Assembly (NCBI GenBank): GCA_036924855.1
Contig: JBAGRP010000001.1
Span: 1,240,001 to 1,304,000, forward strand
Reading direction: 5' to 3'
Source of the DNA: Nitrobacteraceae bacterium AZCC 2146
GTDB lineage: Bacteria; Pseudomonadota; Alphaproteobacteria; Rhizobiales; Xanthobacteraceae
Length of the DNA stretch: 64,000 nucleotides
Positions 27,646 to 37,146 of this stretch are shown here, piece after piece. Under the pieces are notes generated by a model. The model did no database searches and was not told the DNA's origin. It saw only the letters and a list, made by a program, of their open reading frames with translations. Position numbers and translations under genes: made by a program. The first letter of the stretch is position 1. Every line of letters begins with the position of its first letter.

Positions 27646-28697
27646 AGCCCCGGATACTGGTGACGGGAGCCGGCGGTTTCGTCGGCGGATGGGTGGCAGA
27701 GGCATTCCACCTGCAGGGGTGGGCCACGATCCGCGCCGGCATCAGCCGCTGGCCAAGCGCAGCGCGGATTGCGCGTTTTCCGCTCGAGATCATCGAATGT
27801 GACGTCATGAGCGAAGCGTCGCTCATGGTCGCCCTCGACGACGTCGATTTCGTTGTTCATTGCGCGCGCGGGCGTGGCGACGACAATACCGTAACCATCG
27901 AGGGAACACGCCGCCTCCTCGAATGCGCCAAACGAAAGGGCGTGAAGAAGGTCATCTTCATGAGCTCGGTCGCCGTCTATGGCGCGGCGGTCGGCAGCGT
28001 GAACGAAGATACGCCGCCTGTTGCACCGGTGACGGAATATGGACGGGGCAAGCGGGCCGCCGAGGAAATCTGCCGCCAGTATGCTGACGAAAATTTCTCG
28101 ATCGCGGCAGTGAGGCCGACATTGATCTACGGTCCGTTCAGCGAGCAATGGACCATTCCCTACATCCAGCGCCTAGTGTCCGGCCGCTGGCGATCGCTCG
28201 GCAGCGGCGGCGAAGGCCAATGCAATCTGGTCTATGTGGGCGACCTGGTTCGCATGACACGCTTCCTGATCGAAAACGACTTCGGTCACTACAACGTCTT
28301 CAATGCCAACGGACCCGAGATTCCGACCTGGAACACGTATCTCGAGCGATTTAACGCGGCTCTCGGCCTGCCGCCGCTGCGACCACCGGACCGATCGCTC
28401 AACTTCAAAGTGGCGCTTCGCGTTCCGATCCGGAAACTGGGCAAGTATATGCTCGCGCACCACAAGAAGCTGCTGAGCGGGCTTGCGCAACGAAGCCCTG
28501 CATTGAAATCGGTCATGATGAAGACCGAAGCCGACCTGCGCCTGATGCCGAACGCCGACGACGTCGAGCGCTTCGCGACGGACGTCCACTACAGCATGAC
28601 GCGCGCGGAGAAGATCGGGTTCAAGCCCTCCACCGACGTCAATTCAGGGATCGCCATGACCGCCAACTGGGCAAAGGTGATGATGTTCGCACGCTAA
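27642..28697 (+). CDS. NAD-dependent epimerase/dehydratase
   Basis: A 351-residue extended SDR acting on nucleotide sugars. ILVTGAGGFVGGWVAEAF binds NAD, VIFMSSVAVYG carries the catalytic Ser, and YGRGKRAAEE the Tyr-x-x-x-Lys pair. RPTLIYGP and LVYVGDLVRMT follow as in the family. The C-terminal ~100 residues are longer and more basic than in GalE. The start at 27642 overlaps the preceding stop (ATGA). Together with the Gfo/Idh/MocA protein it probably makes or modifies one activated sugar for the polymer. It is the last gene of the exopolysaccharide locus. Confidence 0.88.
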   Translation: MKPRILVTGAGGFVGGWVAEAFHLQGWATIRAGISRWPSAARIARFPLEIIECDVMSEASLMVALDDVDFVVHCARGRGDDNTVTIEGTRRLLECAKRKGVKKVIFMSSVAVYGAAVGSVNEDTPPVAPVTEYGRGKRAAEEICRQYADENFSIAAVRPTLIYGPFSEQWTIPYIQRLVSGRWRSLGSGGEGQCNLVYVGDLVRMTRFLIENDFGHYNVFNANGPEIPTWNTYLERFNAALGLPPLRPPDRSLNFKVALRVPIRKLGKYMLAHHKKLLSGLAQRSPALKSVMMKTEADLRLMPNADDVERFATDVHYSMTRAEKIGFKPSTDVNSGIAMTANWAKVMMFAR

Positions 28698-29458
28698 GGG
28701 AGTGCCCGCGTGCTGCGGAGAGCAGTTCGGCTGCCCTGTATGTCTCCAGCGCCTGCGCGACTCCGTGTCGACCAGCGGGCGACCGAAGGTTATTTTTCTA
28801 TTTTCTGTGGATTTTCAGGCTCTTAATCGTGGCCCGACACGTGAGGTGGTGCGCTCGGAGGGCGGTCGCATTTGCTGCGATTTCAATGACTTGCCAAGAT
28901 GGGCAAAGAAATAAAGTGCGCTTTCAGCGCATAAGTGCCTTTCAAGGCGGACGCCCTAGCCTAGCAACAAGTCGCGGCTCCCCTTTCGTGGCGACATCGG
29001 CTTCCCTATTGGAAAGGGCATCCCGCTCGCAATCGGCCCGTCCGCTTTGCGCCGCCATAAGCTGCCCTCCCCACTAGGTCGCAGTTTGTGAAGGTTTTCG
29101 GACGCCGGCCCCAGAGTGCGTGGCGCCGTCGTCATGGGCCGGCTGTCAAACGGATTCTTTCACATGTCGTAATAGCCGAAGGATCAATGACTTCACTGCA
29201 CACGTTCTCCCGGCACACTGCACGCCACGGCACGGTATTGCGCCGAAGAAACAACTCACGGGATTGCAGCGGTAAATCGATCTTCCCGTGCGACGTTGTC
29301 CGCGACGATGTCCTGGACGCGCTCATGCTGCAAAGCATGCACGATCAGACCGTTGACGGATTGTCCGCCGATTTGCGGCAGGCCGTCGATCAGGCAGACG
29401 TGGAGCCCAAGCCCAGGTCTCTTAGTCTGTCTGAGGGATCAGCTTCTCGGCCGGCGGG
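28698..29458. other. Intergenic stretch without a convincing gene
   Basis: A 761-bp gap separates the exopolysaccharide locus from the mobR gene. Open frames on either strand are short, lack motifs and ribosome sites, and overlap each other. No repeat, RNA gene or mobile-element remnant was recognised. The base composition is close to that of the flanks, apart from an AT-rich patch near 28790-28815. Confidence 0.5.
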
Positions 29459-29941
29459 CTATTTCTTCTTTGCAGCTTCCGTTGAAGCCTCCCGCAACGG
29501 CGCCCGGCTTAGTTCGTTGCCAGCAGCTATGGCCTTGCGCAACAGCCGCAGGAACTGCTCCGCCTCGTCTGCGCTTAGGCCGCGCAGCATGATCCGCTGC
29601 GCTGCCTCGACCGCCGGCTCGATCCCGCAAAGGATTCGGCATCCGTCATTGGTGACCTGCAACTCGCGGACGCGCCTGTCCCTGCTGTTAGCCTGGCGCA
29701 CAGCCAAGCCTTTCTGCACCAGCCGATCGACAACTCCGGTGATGGTCGTCCGATCATAGGCGATCAATCCGGCAAGTGTCGCTTGATCGATTCCTGGATG
29801 CATCCTGATTGAGGTGAGCGCCGCGTACTGAACGGGCGTGAGGTCGTACCCGGCCTCCTCGACCTCGGCATGGAAGATCGCCACCGCGATCTGCTGGAAC
29901 CGGCGTGCCAAGTGCCCCGGCTTGTCATTGTTATCGGTCAC
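29459..29941 (-). CDS. mobR: MarR-family regulator, MobR-like
   Basis: A 160-residue winged-helix regulator. The DNA-binding core spans about residues 30-100: YDLTPVQYAALTSIRMHPGIDQATLAGLIAYDRTTITGVVDRL, then the wing VRQANSRDRRVRELQVT with the usual D-x-R-x-R. The GTG at 29941 has GGAG six bases upstream; a longer frame starts at 30031 but would run through the promoter. It is divergent from mobA. In Comamonas the MarR-type MobR represses mobA and responds to 3-hydroxybenzoate. The same arrangement, with a palindrome in between, supports that name here. The effector is inferred. Confidence 0.85.
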   Translation of the reverse strand: MTDNNDKPGHLARRFQQIAVAIFHAEVEEAGYDLTPVQYAALTSIRMHPGIDQATLAGLIAYDRTTITGVVDRLVQKGLAVRQANSRDRRVRELQVTNDGCRILCGIEPAVEAAQRIMLRGLSADEAEQFLRLLRKAIAAGNELSRAPLREASTEAAKKK

Positions 29942-29971
29942 CAAATTCTCCAGTTGGCCGCGTGCTTGACA

Positions 29972-29994
29972 AGCATACTGATAATCAGCATGCT
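29972..29994. promoter_or_regulatory. mobR/mobA operator: 23-bp inverted repeat
   Basis: Arms AGCATACTGAT and ATCAGCATGCT flank one central base (29983) and match at 10 of 11 positions. A second, perfect palindrome, ATCAGCATGCTGAT (29984-29997), overlaps its right arm. The site lies between the divergent mobR (GTG 29941) and mobA (GTG 30159) and covers the predicted mobR promoter, as expected for a MarR autorepressor. Confidence 0.75.
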
Positions 29995-30000
29995 GATCAA
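29972..30000 (-). promoter_or_regulatory. Predicted mobR promoter
   Basis: On the minus strand TTGATC (30000-29995) and TATGCT (29977-29972) are spaced by 17 bases, close to a sigma-70 promoter, with the mobR GTG about 30 bases further on. The operator palindrome occupies the spacer and the -10 box. On the plus strand TTGACA at 29966-29971 could be the -35 box for mobA, but its -10 partner is weak. Confidence 0.5.
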
Positions 30001-30158
30001 GTGCTGCGGACCGTTTGGTGCCGCGGTTCATGAGGCACCGCGCGGTTCAGCCGTCGTGGGGCACACGCGGCACTGAAGCCGGTGACGCTTGAGATAAGAG
30101 GTCTCCTCTGGTCCAAATCGGGCCAGCCCGGAAGGCCCGTCAGACCACGGGAGGTTTC

Positions 30159-32084
30159 GTGCAATTTCATCTGAACGGATACGAACCCGGCGACCCAGAG
30201 ATTTCGGACCCGGCGCAGCGGTATGCCACGTCAGGAGGTTCCGGCACTGTCCCGGAAGAGGTTGATATCCTCATCGTCGGCTGCGGGCCCGCCGGTTTGA
30301 CCTTGGCCGCCCAGCTGTCCGCCTTTCCCGACATCAAGACCTGCATCGTTGAACAGAAGTTGGGCCCTCTGCTCCGCGGCCAGGCCGACGGCATCGCCTG
30401 CCGCACGATGGAGATGTTCGAGGCCTATGGTTTCAGCGAGCGTGTGCTGAAGGAAGCCTGTTGGATCAATGAGACGACATTCTGGAAGCCCGACGGCAAG
30501 CAGCGCGAGAACATCGTCCGCAGCGGACGGGTGCAGGATACCGAAGACGGGTTGTCGGAATTTCCGCATGTCGTTCTGAATCAGGCGCGGGTGCACGATT
30601 TCTACCTCGACGTCATGCGCAAATCGCCAGCACGGCTCGAACCGCACTACGCACGGCGCCTGCTCGATCTTCAGATCGGCCGCGAGGCCACCTCCGGCGA
30701 CAAGGCTTATCCCCATTACGTGACCGCCAGGCTCGAGCGCCTCGATCCTGCGCACGCAGGACAGATCGAGACGATCAAGGCCCGCTACGTGGTCGGCTGC
30801 GACGGCGCGCGGAGCACCGTGCGCAAGTCCATCGGGCGCGCGTTGCACGGCGACTCCGCCAATCACGCCTGGGGTGTGATGGACGTGCTGGCTGTCACCG
30901 ACTTCCCCGATGTTCGCTTCAAGTCGCTGATACAGTCCGCCAACGACGGCAGCATGATCATCATCCCGCGGGAAGGCGGCTACCTTGTTCGCATGTACAT
31001 CGAAATGGACAAGCTCGATGCCGGTGAACGGGTATCAAATCGCAATATCACCTCCGACGATCTGATTGCAGCTGCGCAGCGGATTCTTAAGCCCCATTCG
31101 CTTGACGTGAAAGAGGTTCCGTGGTGGTCGGTCTACGAGATCGGCCAGCGTCTGTGCGACAAATTCGATGACGTGCCCGAAGAGGACGTTGCGCAACGTT
31201 TGCCCCGCGTGTTCATCGCCGGCGACGCCTGCCACACCCACAGCCCGAAAGCGGGCCAGGGCATGAACGTCTCCATGCAGGACGGCTTCAATCTCGGCTG
31301 GAAGCTGGCTTCCGTTCTGCGTCAACGCTGCGCACCGCACCTCCTGCATAGCTACTCGGCGGAACGCCAGGCTGTCGCCAAGGAGTTGATCGACTTCGAT
31401 CGCGAGTGGGCCACCTTGCTTGCATCGAGCAAAGGGTTCGATCCAGCCGAAACGCAGAGGTATTTCGTCAGGCACGGGCGCTACACGGCAGGAACCGCGG
31501 CCCATTACCGCCCCTCGAACATCACCGGCGAACCGACCCATCAGCATCTGGCCGCGGGGCTCACGATCGGCATGCGCTTTCATTCCGCGCCGGTCATCCG
31601 TCTGGCGGACGCCAAGCCGATTCATCTCGGCCACATGGTCAAGGCGGACGGCCGCTGGCGCATCTTCGCTTTTGCCGGTGCGGAAAATCCTGTCGCGCCC
31701 AACTCCGGCATCCCTGCCCTGTGCGACTTTCTTGCCGAGGCCGGTGAGTCTCCGGTGATGAAATACACCCCCGCGGGCGAGGACATCGACTCGGTGATCG
31801 ATGTTCGTGCGATTTTCCAGCAAGGTCATCAAGAACTCGCCGTCGAGGCCATGCCGTCCTTTCTTTTGCCTAGGAAGGGACGTTACGGACTTTGCGACTA
31901 CGAAAAAATGTTCTGCCCCGACCTGAAAAGCGGCAATGACATCTTCACCATGCGCGGCATCGATCGCGAACGGGGTTGCATGGTGGTCGTGCGGCCAGAC
32001 CAATACATCGCGCACGTTCTTCCGCTCGATGGCTATACGCAGCTCACGGCGTTCTTCGATGGTTTCATGACGCGACCACACTGA
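30159..32084 (+). CDS. mobA: 3-Hydroxybenzoate 4-monooxygenase
   Basis: A 641-residue FAD-dependent aromatic hydroxylase of the phenol 2-monooxygenase type. Length and several blocks match Comamonas MobA closely (MQFHLNGY start, GQADGIACRTMEMFEA, FPHVVLNQARVHD, NVPWWSVYEIGQR-like). VDILIVGCGPAGLTLAAQL (35-53) binds FAD, GCDGARSTVRK is the DG motif, and RVFIAGDACHTHSPKAGQGMN is the second FAD motif. The C-terminal ~200 residues are the thioredoxin-like dimer domain. The reaction is NADPH- and O2-dependent conversion of 3-hydroxybenzoate to protocatechuate. The GTG start has GGGAGG upstream. It is divergent from mobR. Confidence 0.92.
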   Translation: MQFHLNGYEPGDPEISDPAQRYATSGGSGTVPEEVDILIVGCGPAGLTLAAQLSAFPDIKTCIVEQKLGPLLRGQADGIACRTMEMFEAYGFSERVLKEACWINETTFWKPDGKQRENIVRSGRVQDTEDGLSEFPHVVLNQARVHDFYLDVMRKSPARLEPHYARRLLDLQIGREATSGDKAYPHYVTARLERLDPAHAGQIETIKARYVVGCDGARSTVRKSIGRALHGDSANHAWGVMDVLAVTDFPDVRFKSLIQSANDGSMIIIPREGGYLVRMYIEMDKLDAGERVSNRNITSDDLIAAAQRILKPHSLDVKEVPWWSVYEIGQRLCDKFDDVPEEDVAQRLPRVFIAGDACHTHSPKAGQGMNVSMQDGFNLGWKLASVLRQRCAPHLLHSYSAERQAVAKELIDFDREWATLLASSKGFDPAETQRYFVRHGRYTAGTAAHYRPSNITGEPTHQHLAAGLTIGMRFHSAPVIRLADAKPIHLGHMVKADGRWRIFAFAGAENPVAPNSGIPALCDFLAEAGESPVMKYTPAGEDIDSVIDVRAIFQQGHQELAVEAMPSFLLPRKGRYGLCDYEKMFCPDLKSGNDIFTMRGIDRERGCMVVVRPDQYIAHVLPLDGYTQLTAFFDGFMTRPH

Positions 32085-32125
32085 ACGCGGCGTGCAAATT
32101 CGTGCTCCCAAATCAGGATTTTCCA

Positions 32126-33091
32126 ATGAAAAAGCTCCTGCTATTAACCGCGGCTGTCGCCCTGCTTACAACCTCGGTAGTTCAGGCGCAGACGTGGCCA
32201 ACACGGAACGTCCGGTGCATCGTGCCGTTTGCGGCGGGATCGACGCCGGACAGCATCGGCCGCATCCTCGCCGACCGGCTGCAGACAAAGCTCGGCGTCC
32301 CCTTCGTCGTAGAGAACAAGCCCGGCGCCAGCGGCAACACCGGCACCGACGCCATCGCCAAATCGGAGGCTGATGGCTACACGATCGGCTTGTCGATCGT
32401 CGGGCCGCTCGCGCTCAACAAATTGCTGTTCAAGGCGCTCCCTTACGATCCTGCCAGGGATCTCGCACCGATCACCATCGTGGCTACACAGCCTAGCGTG
32501 TTGGTGGCAAGCAATGAGCTGGGCGTGAAGGATTTTGCGTCCTTCGTCACGCTGCTGAAAAAAGATTCAGCAAAATTGAATTATGGTTCGATCGGCTACG
32601 GGTCGCTTTCACATCTCTCGATGGTGGCGATCGCCATGAAGACCGAGGCCCACCCCGAACATATCGCCTATGCCGGATCGCCAAACGTGGTTACAGCGCT
32701 GACCCGAAACGACGTTCAGATGTCAGTGCTCCCGGCTGCGTCGGTGGCGCCACTGGCGCAGGCCGGCTTGTTGAAGATGCTGGCGGTGACCAGCGCGACG
32801 CGTTCGGCATTGCTGCCTGATGTCCCAACGCTGCGTGAGAGCGGCATCGATGGCGTCGAGGCCGGTGCCTGGATCGGTCTGGTTGCGCCAGCAAATACTC
32901 CCGCGGCGATCCAGGATAGAATCTACGCGACTGTGGTCGAGATCATGGCCGAGCCCGCTGTTCGCGAGAAACTGACAGCACTCTACATGGAGCCCGTCGC
33001 CAATTCGCCCGAAGAATTCCGCGCGGTCATCAAACGGGAGCTCGATCGCTGGGGACCGGTGATCGAAAAGAACAACATTCGCATTCAATAG
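32126..33091 (+). CDS. Bug/TctC-family periplasmic solute-binding protein
   Basis: A 321-residue exported binding protein. A signal peptide (MKKLLLLTAAVALLTTSVVQAQ) precedes WPTRNVRCIVPFAAGSTPDSIGR, the classic Bug opening. ENKPGASGNTGTDAIAKSEADGYT and LPYDPARDLAPIT follow, again family hallmarks. Bug proteins bind small carboxylates, including aromatic acids, for tripartite (TctABC) uptake or for sensing; no TctA or TctB is present nearby, so it may be an orphan. It lies 41 bp downstream of mobA and may be cotranscribed, suggesting an aromatic acid ligand. Confidence 0.9.
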   Translation: MKKLLLLTAAVALLTTSVVQAQTWPTRNVRCIVPFAAGSTPDSIGRILADRLQTKLGVPFVVENKPGASGNTGTDAIAKSEADGYTIGLSIVGPLALNKLLFKALPYDPARDLAPITIVATQPSVLVASNELGVKDFASFVTLLKKDSAKLNYGSIGYGSLSHLSMVAIAMKTEAHPEHIAYAGSPNVVTALTRNDVQMSVLPAASVAPLAQAGLLKMLAVTSATRSALLPDVPTLRESGIDGVEAGAWIGLVAPANTPAAIQDRIYATVVEIMAEPAVREKLTALYMEPVANSPEEFRAVIKRELDRWGPVIEKNNIRIQ

Positions 33092-33151
33092 GCCCGCGAC
33101 CTTCGCACCACACCTCTCGCTCATTGCTTTGAATGCTCAGGAGAAAGCCAC

Positions 33152-34438
33152 GTGCCGAACCAACCCGAATGTTATGATGTCATTGTCGTCGGCGGCGGAA
33201 GCGCCGGGGTCGGAGCTGCCGTCGGTGCCAGCCGGTCCGGCGCGCGGACACTGCTGATCGAAAGTGCAGGCTGCCTCGGCGGCGCATCGACGATGCGCAA
33301 CGTTCTCACCTACTGCGGCCTTTACACGCTGGGGGAACGCCCGCGACAAGCCGTCTTTGGCGTCGCTGAAGATGTCGTTGCCAAATTGCGCCGGCTCGGC
33401 GGCATCAGCGCTCCGCACCGTCATCGGGGCGTGTTTGTAGTGATCGATCCCGAGGCGACGAAGCGCGCGCTCGATGAAATTTGTCAGGAGAACAACGTCG
33501 ACGTGCTGCTTCACGCCTTCGTCGGCAGCGCCGAACGCGATGGTGACCGCATCGCGTCGGTGACGTATCATGACCATGGCGGCGCGCATCTGCTGTATGG
33601 CAAGGCCTACATTGACGCCACCGGCGACTGCGACCTCGCTTTCTTCGCCGGAGCATCGACACGCTATGGCAATCACGGCGCCGTTAATCTCGGTACGCTC
33701 GGCACCCGGTTTGGCGGCATTTCGTCCGATGTCGAGGTTTCTGCCGACGCGATATCACGTGCGGTTCAGGCCGCGCGGACCCGAGGCATTGGCCCCATCA
33801 CGAAAGAGCGGAGCGTCGTCGCCCGTCTACCCGGCTCTGGTGACGTCGTGTGCTATCTGGCGTCAGCTGACTATGACCCCAGAGATGGCACCAGTCTGAC
33901 CCGCGCAGAGATGTCCGGCCGCGAGCAGGCCTGGGCCTATCTCGATGTCATCCGCACGATTCCTGGCTGCGAGCGGGCCTATCTTGCCTCCACAGGTCCC
34001 GATTTCGGAACGCGGGAGTCGCGTCATATCAATTCGGTCGGACAACTGACGTGGAAGGATGTCGAGAACGACGCTCAGTACGACGACACCATTGCGCTCG
34101 GCGCCTGGGGCGTCGAATGGCACGACCGCAAGACTTTCGAGAGCACCATGCAATTGCCGCCCGACGGCGGAGCCTACGACATCCCGCTGCGGTGCCTGAT
34201 GAGTGCCGACACAGCGAATCTCTTCGCAGCCGGTCGAACCGCGGATGGTGATCGTCAGGCCGGTGCGTCGATTCGCGTGATGGGGACTGCTTTCGCCACC
34301 GGGCAGGCCGCCGGCGTGGCCGCTGCTGCCCTTGCGCAGAGCGGTGCGGTCGATCCGACCGCCGTACGCAAAACGCTCCTCACTCAGAATGCCTTGATCG
34401 ATCGCAATGCGATGCCGGCTCCGATCAGCATCTCCTAA
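33152..34438 (+). CDS. FAD-dependent oxidoreductase (FAD_oxidored type)
   Basis: A 428-residue flavoprotein. YDVIVVGGGSAGVGAAVGASRSGARTLLIES is the N-terminal FAD motif; CLGGASTMRNVLTYCGLY follows, as in the FAD_oxidored family. AYIDATGDCDLAFFAGAS and NLFAAGRTADGDRQAGASIRVMGTAFATGQAAG close the FAD site. The family includes uncharacterised dehydrogenases, so the substrate is open. The GTG at 33152 has AGGAGA upstream. It is the last gene of the plus-strand run mobA, Bug protein, flavoprotein, and a role with mobA in aromatic breakdown is inferred only from position. Confidence 0.82.
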   Translation: MPNQPECYDVIVVGGGSAGVGAAVGASRSGARTLLIESAGCLGGASTMRNVLTYCGLYTLGERPRQAVFGVAEDVVAKLRRLGGISAPHRHRGVFVVIDPEATKRALDEICQENNVDVLLHAFVGSAERDGDRIASVTYHDHGGAHLLYGKAYIDATGDCDLAFFAGASTRYGNHGAVNLGTLGTRFGGISSDVEVSADAISRAVQAARTRGIGPITKERSVVARLPGSGDVVCYLASADYDPRDGTSLTRAEMSGREQAWAYLDVIRTIPGCERAYLASTGPDFGTRESRHINSVGQLTWKDVENDAQYDDTIALGAWGVEWHDRKTFESTMQLPPDGGAYDIPLRCLMSADTANLFAAGRTADGDRQAGASIRVMGTAFATGQAAGVAAAALAQSGAVDPTAVRKTLLTQNALIDRNAMPAPISIS

Positions 34439-34644
34439 AGTGCCATCAATCATGTTGTTCCACGAGGGCTTGGCGGTGGATGACGAAGCCGCACGGCCGG
34501 TGGCGAGCGATCACCGTTGGCGCCATCACGACGCGGGTCGCCGCGTATGACAAGGTTGCCCTCGGCGGCGGCATACATTGCTCCACGGCCCACTGTCGCA
34601 GGGAATGGCAGCGCCGGTGAATGATCTCCTGCGATGTTGAAATT

Positions 34645-35445
34645 TCAATCGCCGACGGACTCTTCGAAGCCAGGTCGCGGGATGATACTCATGATGCCCC
34701 GCGTAAAGCCGCCATCGACGACAATCTCCCCACCCGTTATGTAGTCAGCACGGTCGCTGGCTAGGAATACAGCGGCGTTAGCGATGTCCTCGGGGGTGCC
34801 AATGCGCCGTCGCGGCACCAGTGTGCGGCGCGCGTCGTAGACACCGGGGGCTTCATAGATCGCCTGCGTCATCGGCGTGCGAATCAGGCCGGGGCTCACG
34901 ACGTTGCTGCGGACTCCGCGCGGGCCCCATTCGGTGGCGAGTTGCTGCGACAACATCACGGCGGCGGCCTTACTGGCGCTGTAGGCGCCACTGTGGCTCT
35001 GCGGCGCGTGCCCGGAGATCGACGCGATGTGAACGATCGAACCCTTGCCGCGCTCTAGCATTTGTGCCCCGAACGCCCGCGCGCAGCGAAGATAGCCGGT
35101 AAGATTCAGCGACAGAATCTGCTCCCAGTCCTCGATCGGCATGGTATCGAGCGAGCCCGCGCGCATCGTGCCGGCGTTGTTGACCAGGATCGCGGCGGGC
35201 CCCACCGTCTGGAGCGCCTGCGCCGCGGCGCCGCACACGCTGGCGTCATTGGTGACATCGCAGCCCACGAACACGCCGCGTCCGCCGCGCGACACGATCT
35301 CATCGACCGCTTCCGCTGCATCGTCACGATCGAGCAGCACCACCGTGGCCCCGGCTTCGGCAAGGCCGAGGGCGATACCCCGCCCGATGCCTGCACTTGC
35401 ACCGGTGACCACCGCCACGGCGCCGCCGAGATTAATCCAATCCAT
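34645..35445 (-). CDS. Short-chain dehydrogenase/reductase
   Basis: A 266-residue classical SDR. VAVVTGASAGIGRGIALGLAEAG binds NAD(P), VLLDRDD suggests NAD preference through an Asp at the end of the second strand, LVNNAGTM is the NNAG motif, and IVHIASISGHAPQSHSGAYSASKAA holds the catalytic Ser, Tyr and Lys. It ends in GGEIVVDGGFTRG. The ATG at 35445 has GGGAG upstream. It is the distal gene of a minus-strand run with a NIPSNAP protein, a binding protein and a KstD-like flavoprotein, probably one catabolic operon. Confidence 0.9.
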   Translation of the reverse strand: MDWINLGGAVAVVTGASAGIGRGIALGLAEAGATVVLLDRDDAAEAVDEIVSRGGRGVFVGCDVTNDASVCGAAAQALQTVGPAAILVNNAGTMRAGSLDTMPIEDWEQILSLNLTGYLRCARAFGAQMLERGKGSIVHIASISGHAPQSHSGAYSASKAAAVMLSQQLATEWGPRGVRSNVVSPGLIRTPMTQAIYEAPGVYDARRTLVPRRRIGTPEDIANAAVFLASDRADYITGGEIVVDGGFTRGIMSIIPRPGFEESVGD

Positions 35446-35489
35446 GCCATACTCCCTATTTCGACGCGTCGCACGTCGGCGACGCCACA

Positions 35490-35825
35490 CTAGATGGTCC
35501 GCAGTGACGCTAGCTCGATGCGACGGATCAGGCGGTTCTCCTGTGCCGTGATCAGGTTCTCCGACGCGTGCAGATAGGCTGGCCAGTCGAGGTCGCGGTC
35601 GCGCGCCGCGTGGCGGCGTTCGAACTCGCCCATGTCGTCGAAGCCCCAGAGATGGACCACCTGATTGAGCGGCCCCACCGCGCTTGAGAACATGCCCAGC
35701 GGCACGCCGAGATATTTCAGCTGCACTGGCATCGCCAGGCGGTCGAACACCTCGATGAACTCGGCCATCTTGCGCAGCCGGATGGTGTAGACTCGCAGAT
35801 CGACGATCGCAGATTCAATAGCCAT
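35490..35825 (-). CDS. NIPSNAP-family protein
   Basis: A 111-residue single-domain protein. VDLRVYTIRLRKMAEFIEVFD and GPLNQVVHLWGFDDMGEFERRHAARD are the NIPSNAP signature, a dimeric alpha/beta barrel fold. Bacterial members are small proteins of unknown activity often found in catabolic operons. GAGAGG lies six bases before the ATG at 35825. It lies 24 bp downstream of the binding-protein gene and 44 bp upstream of the SDR, in the same orientation. Confidence 0.85.
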   Translation of the reverse strand: MAIESAIVDLRVYTIRLRKMAEFIEVFDRLAMPVQLKYLGVPLGMFSSAVGPLNQVVHLWGFDDMGEFERRHAARDRDLDWPAYLHASENLITAQENRLIRRIELASLRTI

Positions 35826-35849
35826 GGGGCACCTCTCGTTTACGTATCG

Positions 35850-37088
35850 TCAGGTTCGCACCAATGGGCATCCACCTTCCGCCAGTGGGCGGAATGCCTG
35901 CTCGGCCGGCAAGGTCGATACCAGTTTGTAGATATCGCCGCGTTCCCTGCTCTCCTCGGGCTTCTTCACTTCAAACAGATACGCCGGGTGAATTTTGCGG
36001 CCATCGTTGCGGATGCTACCTTGGCCGAAGCAATCATCGTCGGTCGGCAGCGTCTTCATCAAGTCCACCACATCCCGACCCGACGCCTTGGCGCGCTCAA
36101 CGCCGAGTTGCTTGACCGCCTTGAGGTAGTGCGTGACGCAGGAATAGTCGCCGGCCTGACTCATGTTGGGGAACACGTCCTTGCCGAGCTGCGGCCTGAT
36201 CCGCGCCATGAAGCTGCGTGTCCGGTCGTTGAGATCCCAGTAGAAAGTCTCGGTCAGCGAGAGCCCCTTGGCGGTCGGCAGACCCATGCCCATGACGTCG
36301 GTGATATAACCGACCAACGCGGCCATACGGGTTCCGCCGTGGTCGAGGCCGAATTCCTGAGCCTGCTTCAGACAGCCGATTAATTCGCTGCCCGAATTGG
36401 CGAAGCCGATCACATTGGCGCCGCTCGACTGCGCCTGCAGCAGGAACGACGAATAGTCAGTCGTCGACCCGAACGGATAGCGCACCGATCCCAGCACGGT
36501 GCCGCCGGCGGCCTTGACGAACTTGGCGGCATCGGCCTCGGCGGCATGACCGAAGGCATAATCGGCGGTGACAAAAAACCACTTGTCGCCGCCGGTGCGC
36601 ACCAGCGAGGTCGACGTGGAATGCGCGAGGCACCAGGAATCCCACGCCCAGTGGACCATATTGGCGCTGCAGCTTTTGCCGGTGAGGTCAGAACTTCCCG
36701 CCGTGGTGATCAACGCCACCTTGTTCTTGTCCTCGATCAGATACTTGGCGCCGAGCGCGATCGAGCTATTGCCGACATTCTCGATGACATCGACTCCATC
36801 CTGGTCGAACCATTTTCGGATGATGTTGAGACCGATATCGGACTTGTTCTGGTGGTCCGCCACCAGCACCTCGACCTTGATGTCGGGGTTGGAAGCCATG
36901 AATTCTTCTACCGCCTGGCGCACGCAGGCCACCGTGGTCGGCCCCGAGACGTCGCGATAGACTCCCGACATGTCGGTGATCACGCCGATGCGAATGGTCT
37001 TTGCGGGTTGGGCAAGGCTGAGGCGCGGCGCCGAGATCACGGCGGACGCGAGGCCTGCTGCCAGGAATGTGCGACGATCAACGTTCAT
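35850..37088 (-). CDS. Branched-chain-type ABC transporter substrate-binding protein
   Basis: A 412-residue periplasmic binding protein of the LivJ/LivK type. The N-terminus MNVDRRTFLAAGLASAVISAP carries a DRRTFLA motif that could direct Tat export. TIRIGVITDMSGVYRDVSGP opens the binding fold, and VADHQNKSDIGLNIIRKW and FFVTADYAFGHAAE are family blocks. In catabolic regions these proteins often bind aromatic or aliphatic acids rather than amino acids. A strong AGGAGGAG lies before the ATG. No permease or ATPase genes are next to it; the nearest Liv set is at 46-50 kb with its own binding protein. Confidence 0.9.
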   Translation of the reverse strand: MNVDRRTFLAAGLASAVISAPRLSLAQPAKTIRIGVITDMSGVYRDVSGPTTVACVRQAVEEFMASNPDIKVEVLVADHQNKSDIGLNIIRKWFDQDGVDVIENVGNSSIALGAKYLIEDKNKVALITTAGSSDLTGKSCSANMVHWAWDSWCLAHSTSTSLVRTGGDKWFFVTADYAFGHAAEADAAKFVKAAGGTVLGSVRYPFGSTTDYSSFLLQAQSSGANVIGFANSGSELIGCLKQAQEFGLDHGGTRMAALVGYITDVMGMGLPTAKGLSLTETFYWDLNDRTRSFMARIRPQLGKDVFPNMSQAGDYSCVTHYLKAVKQLGVERAKASGRDVVDLMKTLPTDDDCFGQGSIRNDGRKIHPAYLFEVKKPEESRERGDIYKLVSTLPAEQAFRPLAEGGCPLVRT

Positions 37089-37146
37089 TGTGGTCTCCTC
37101 CTATGGCTTTTGTTTTCAGTTTGTCGTGGTCGTGCGGGTCGGCAGC

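Noticed and set aside
29088..29759. Plus-strand frame over the 3' part of mobR
   Set aside because: The MarR fold is clear on the minus strand, and the plus frame lacks a ribosome site and motifs.
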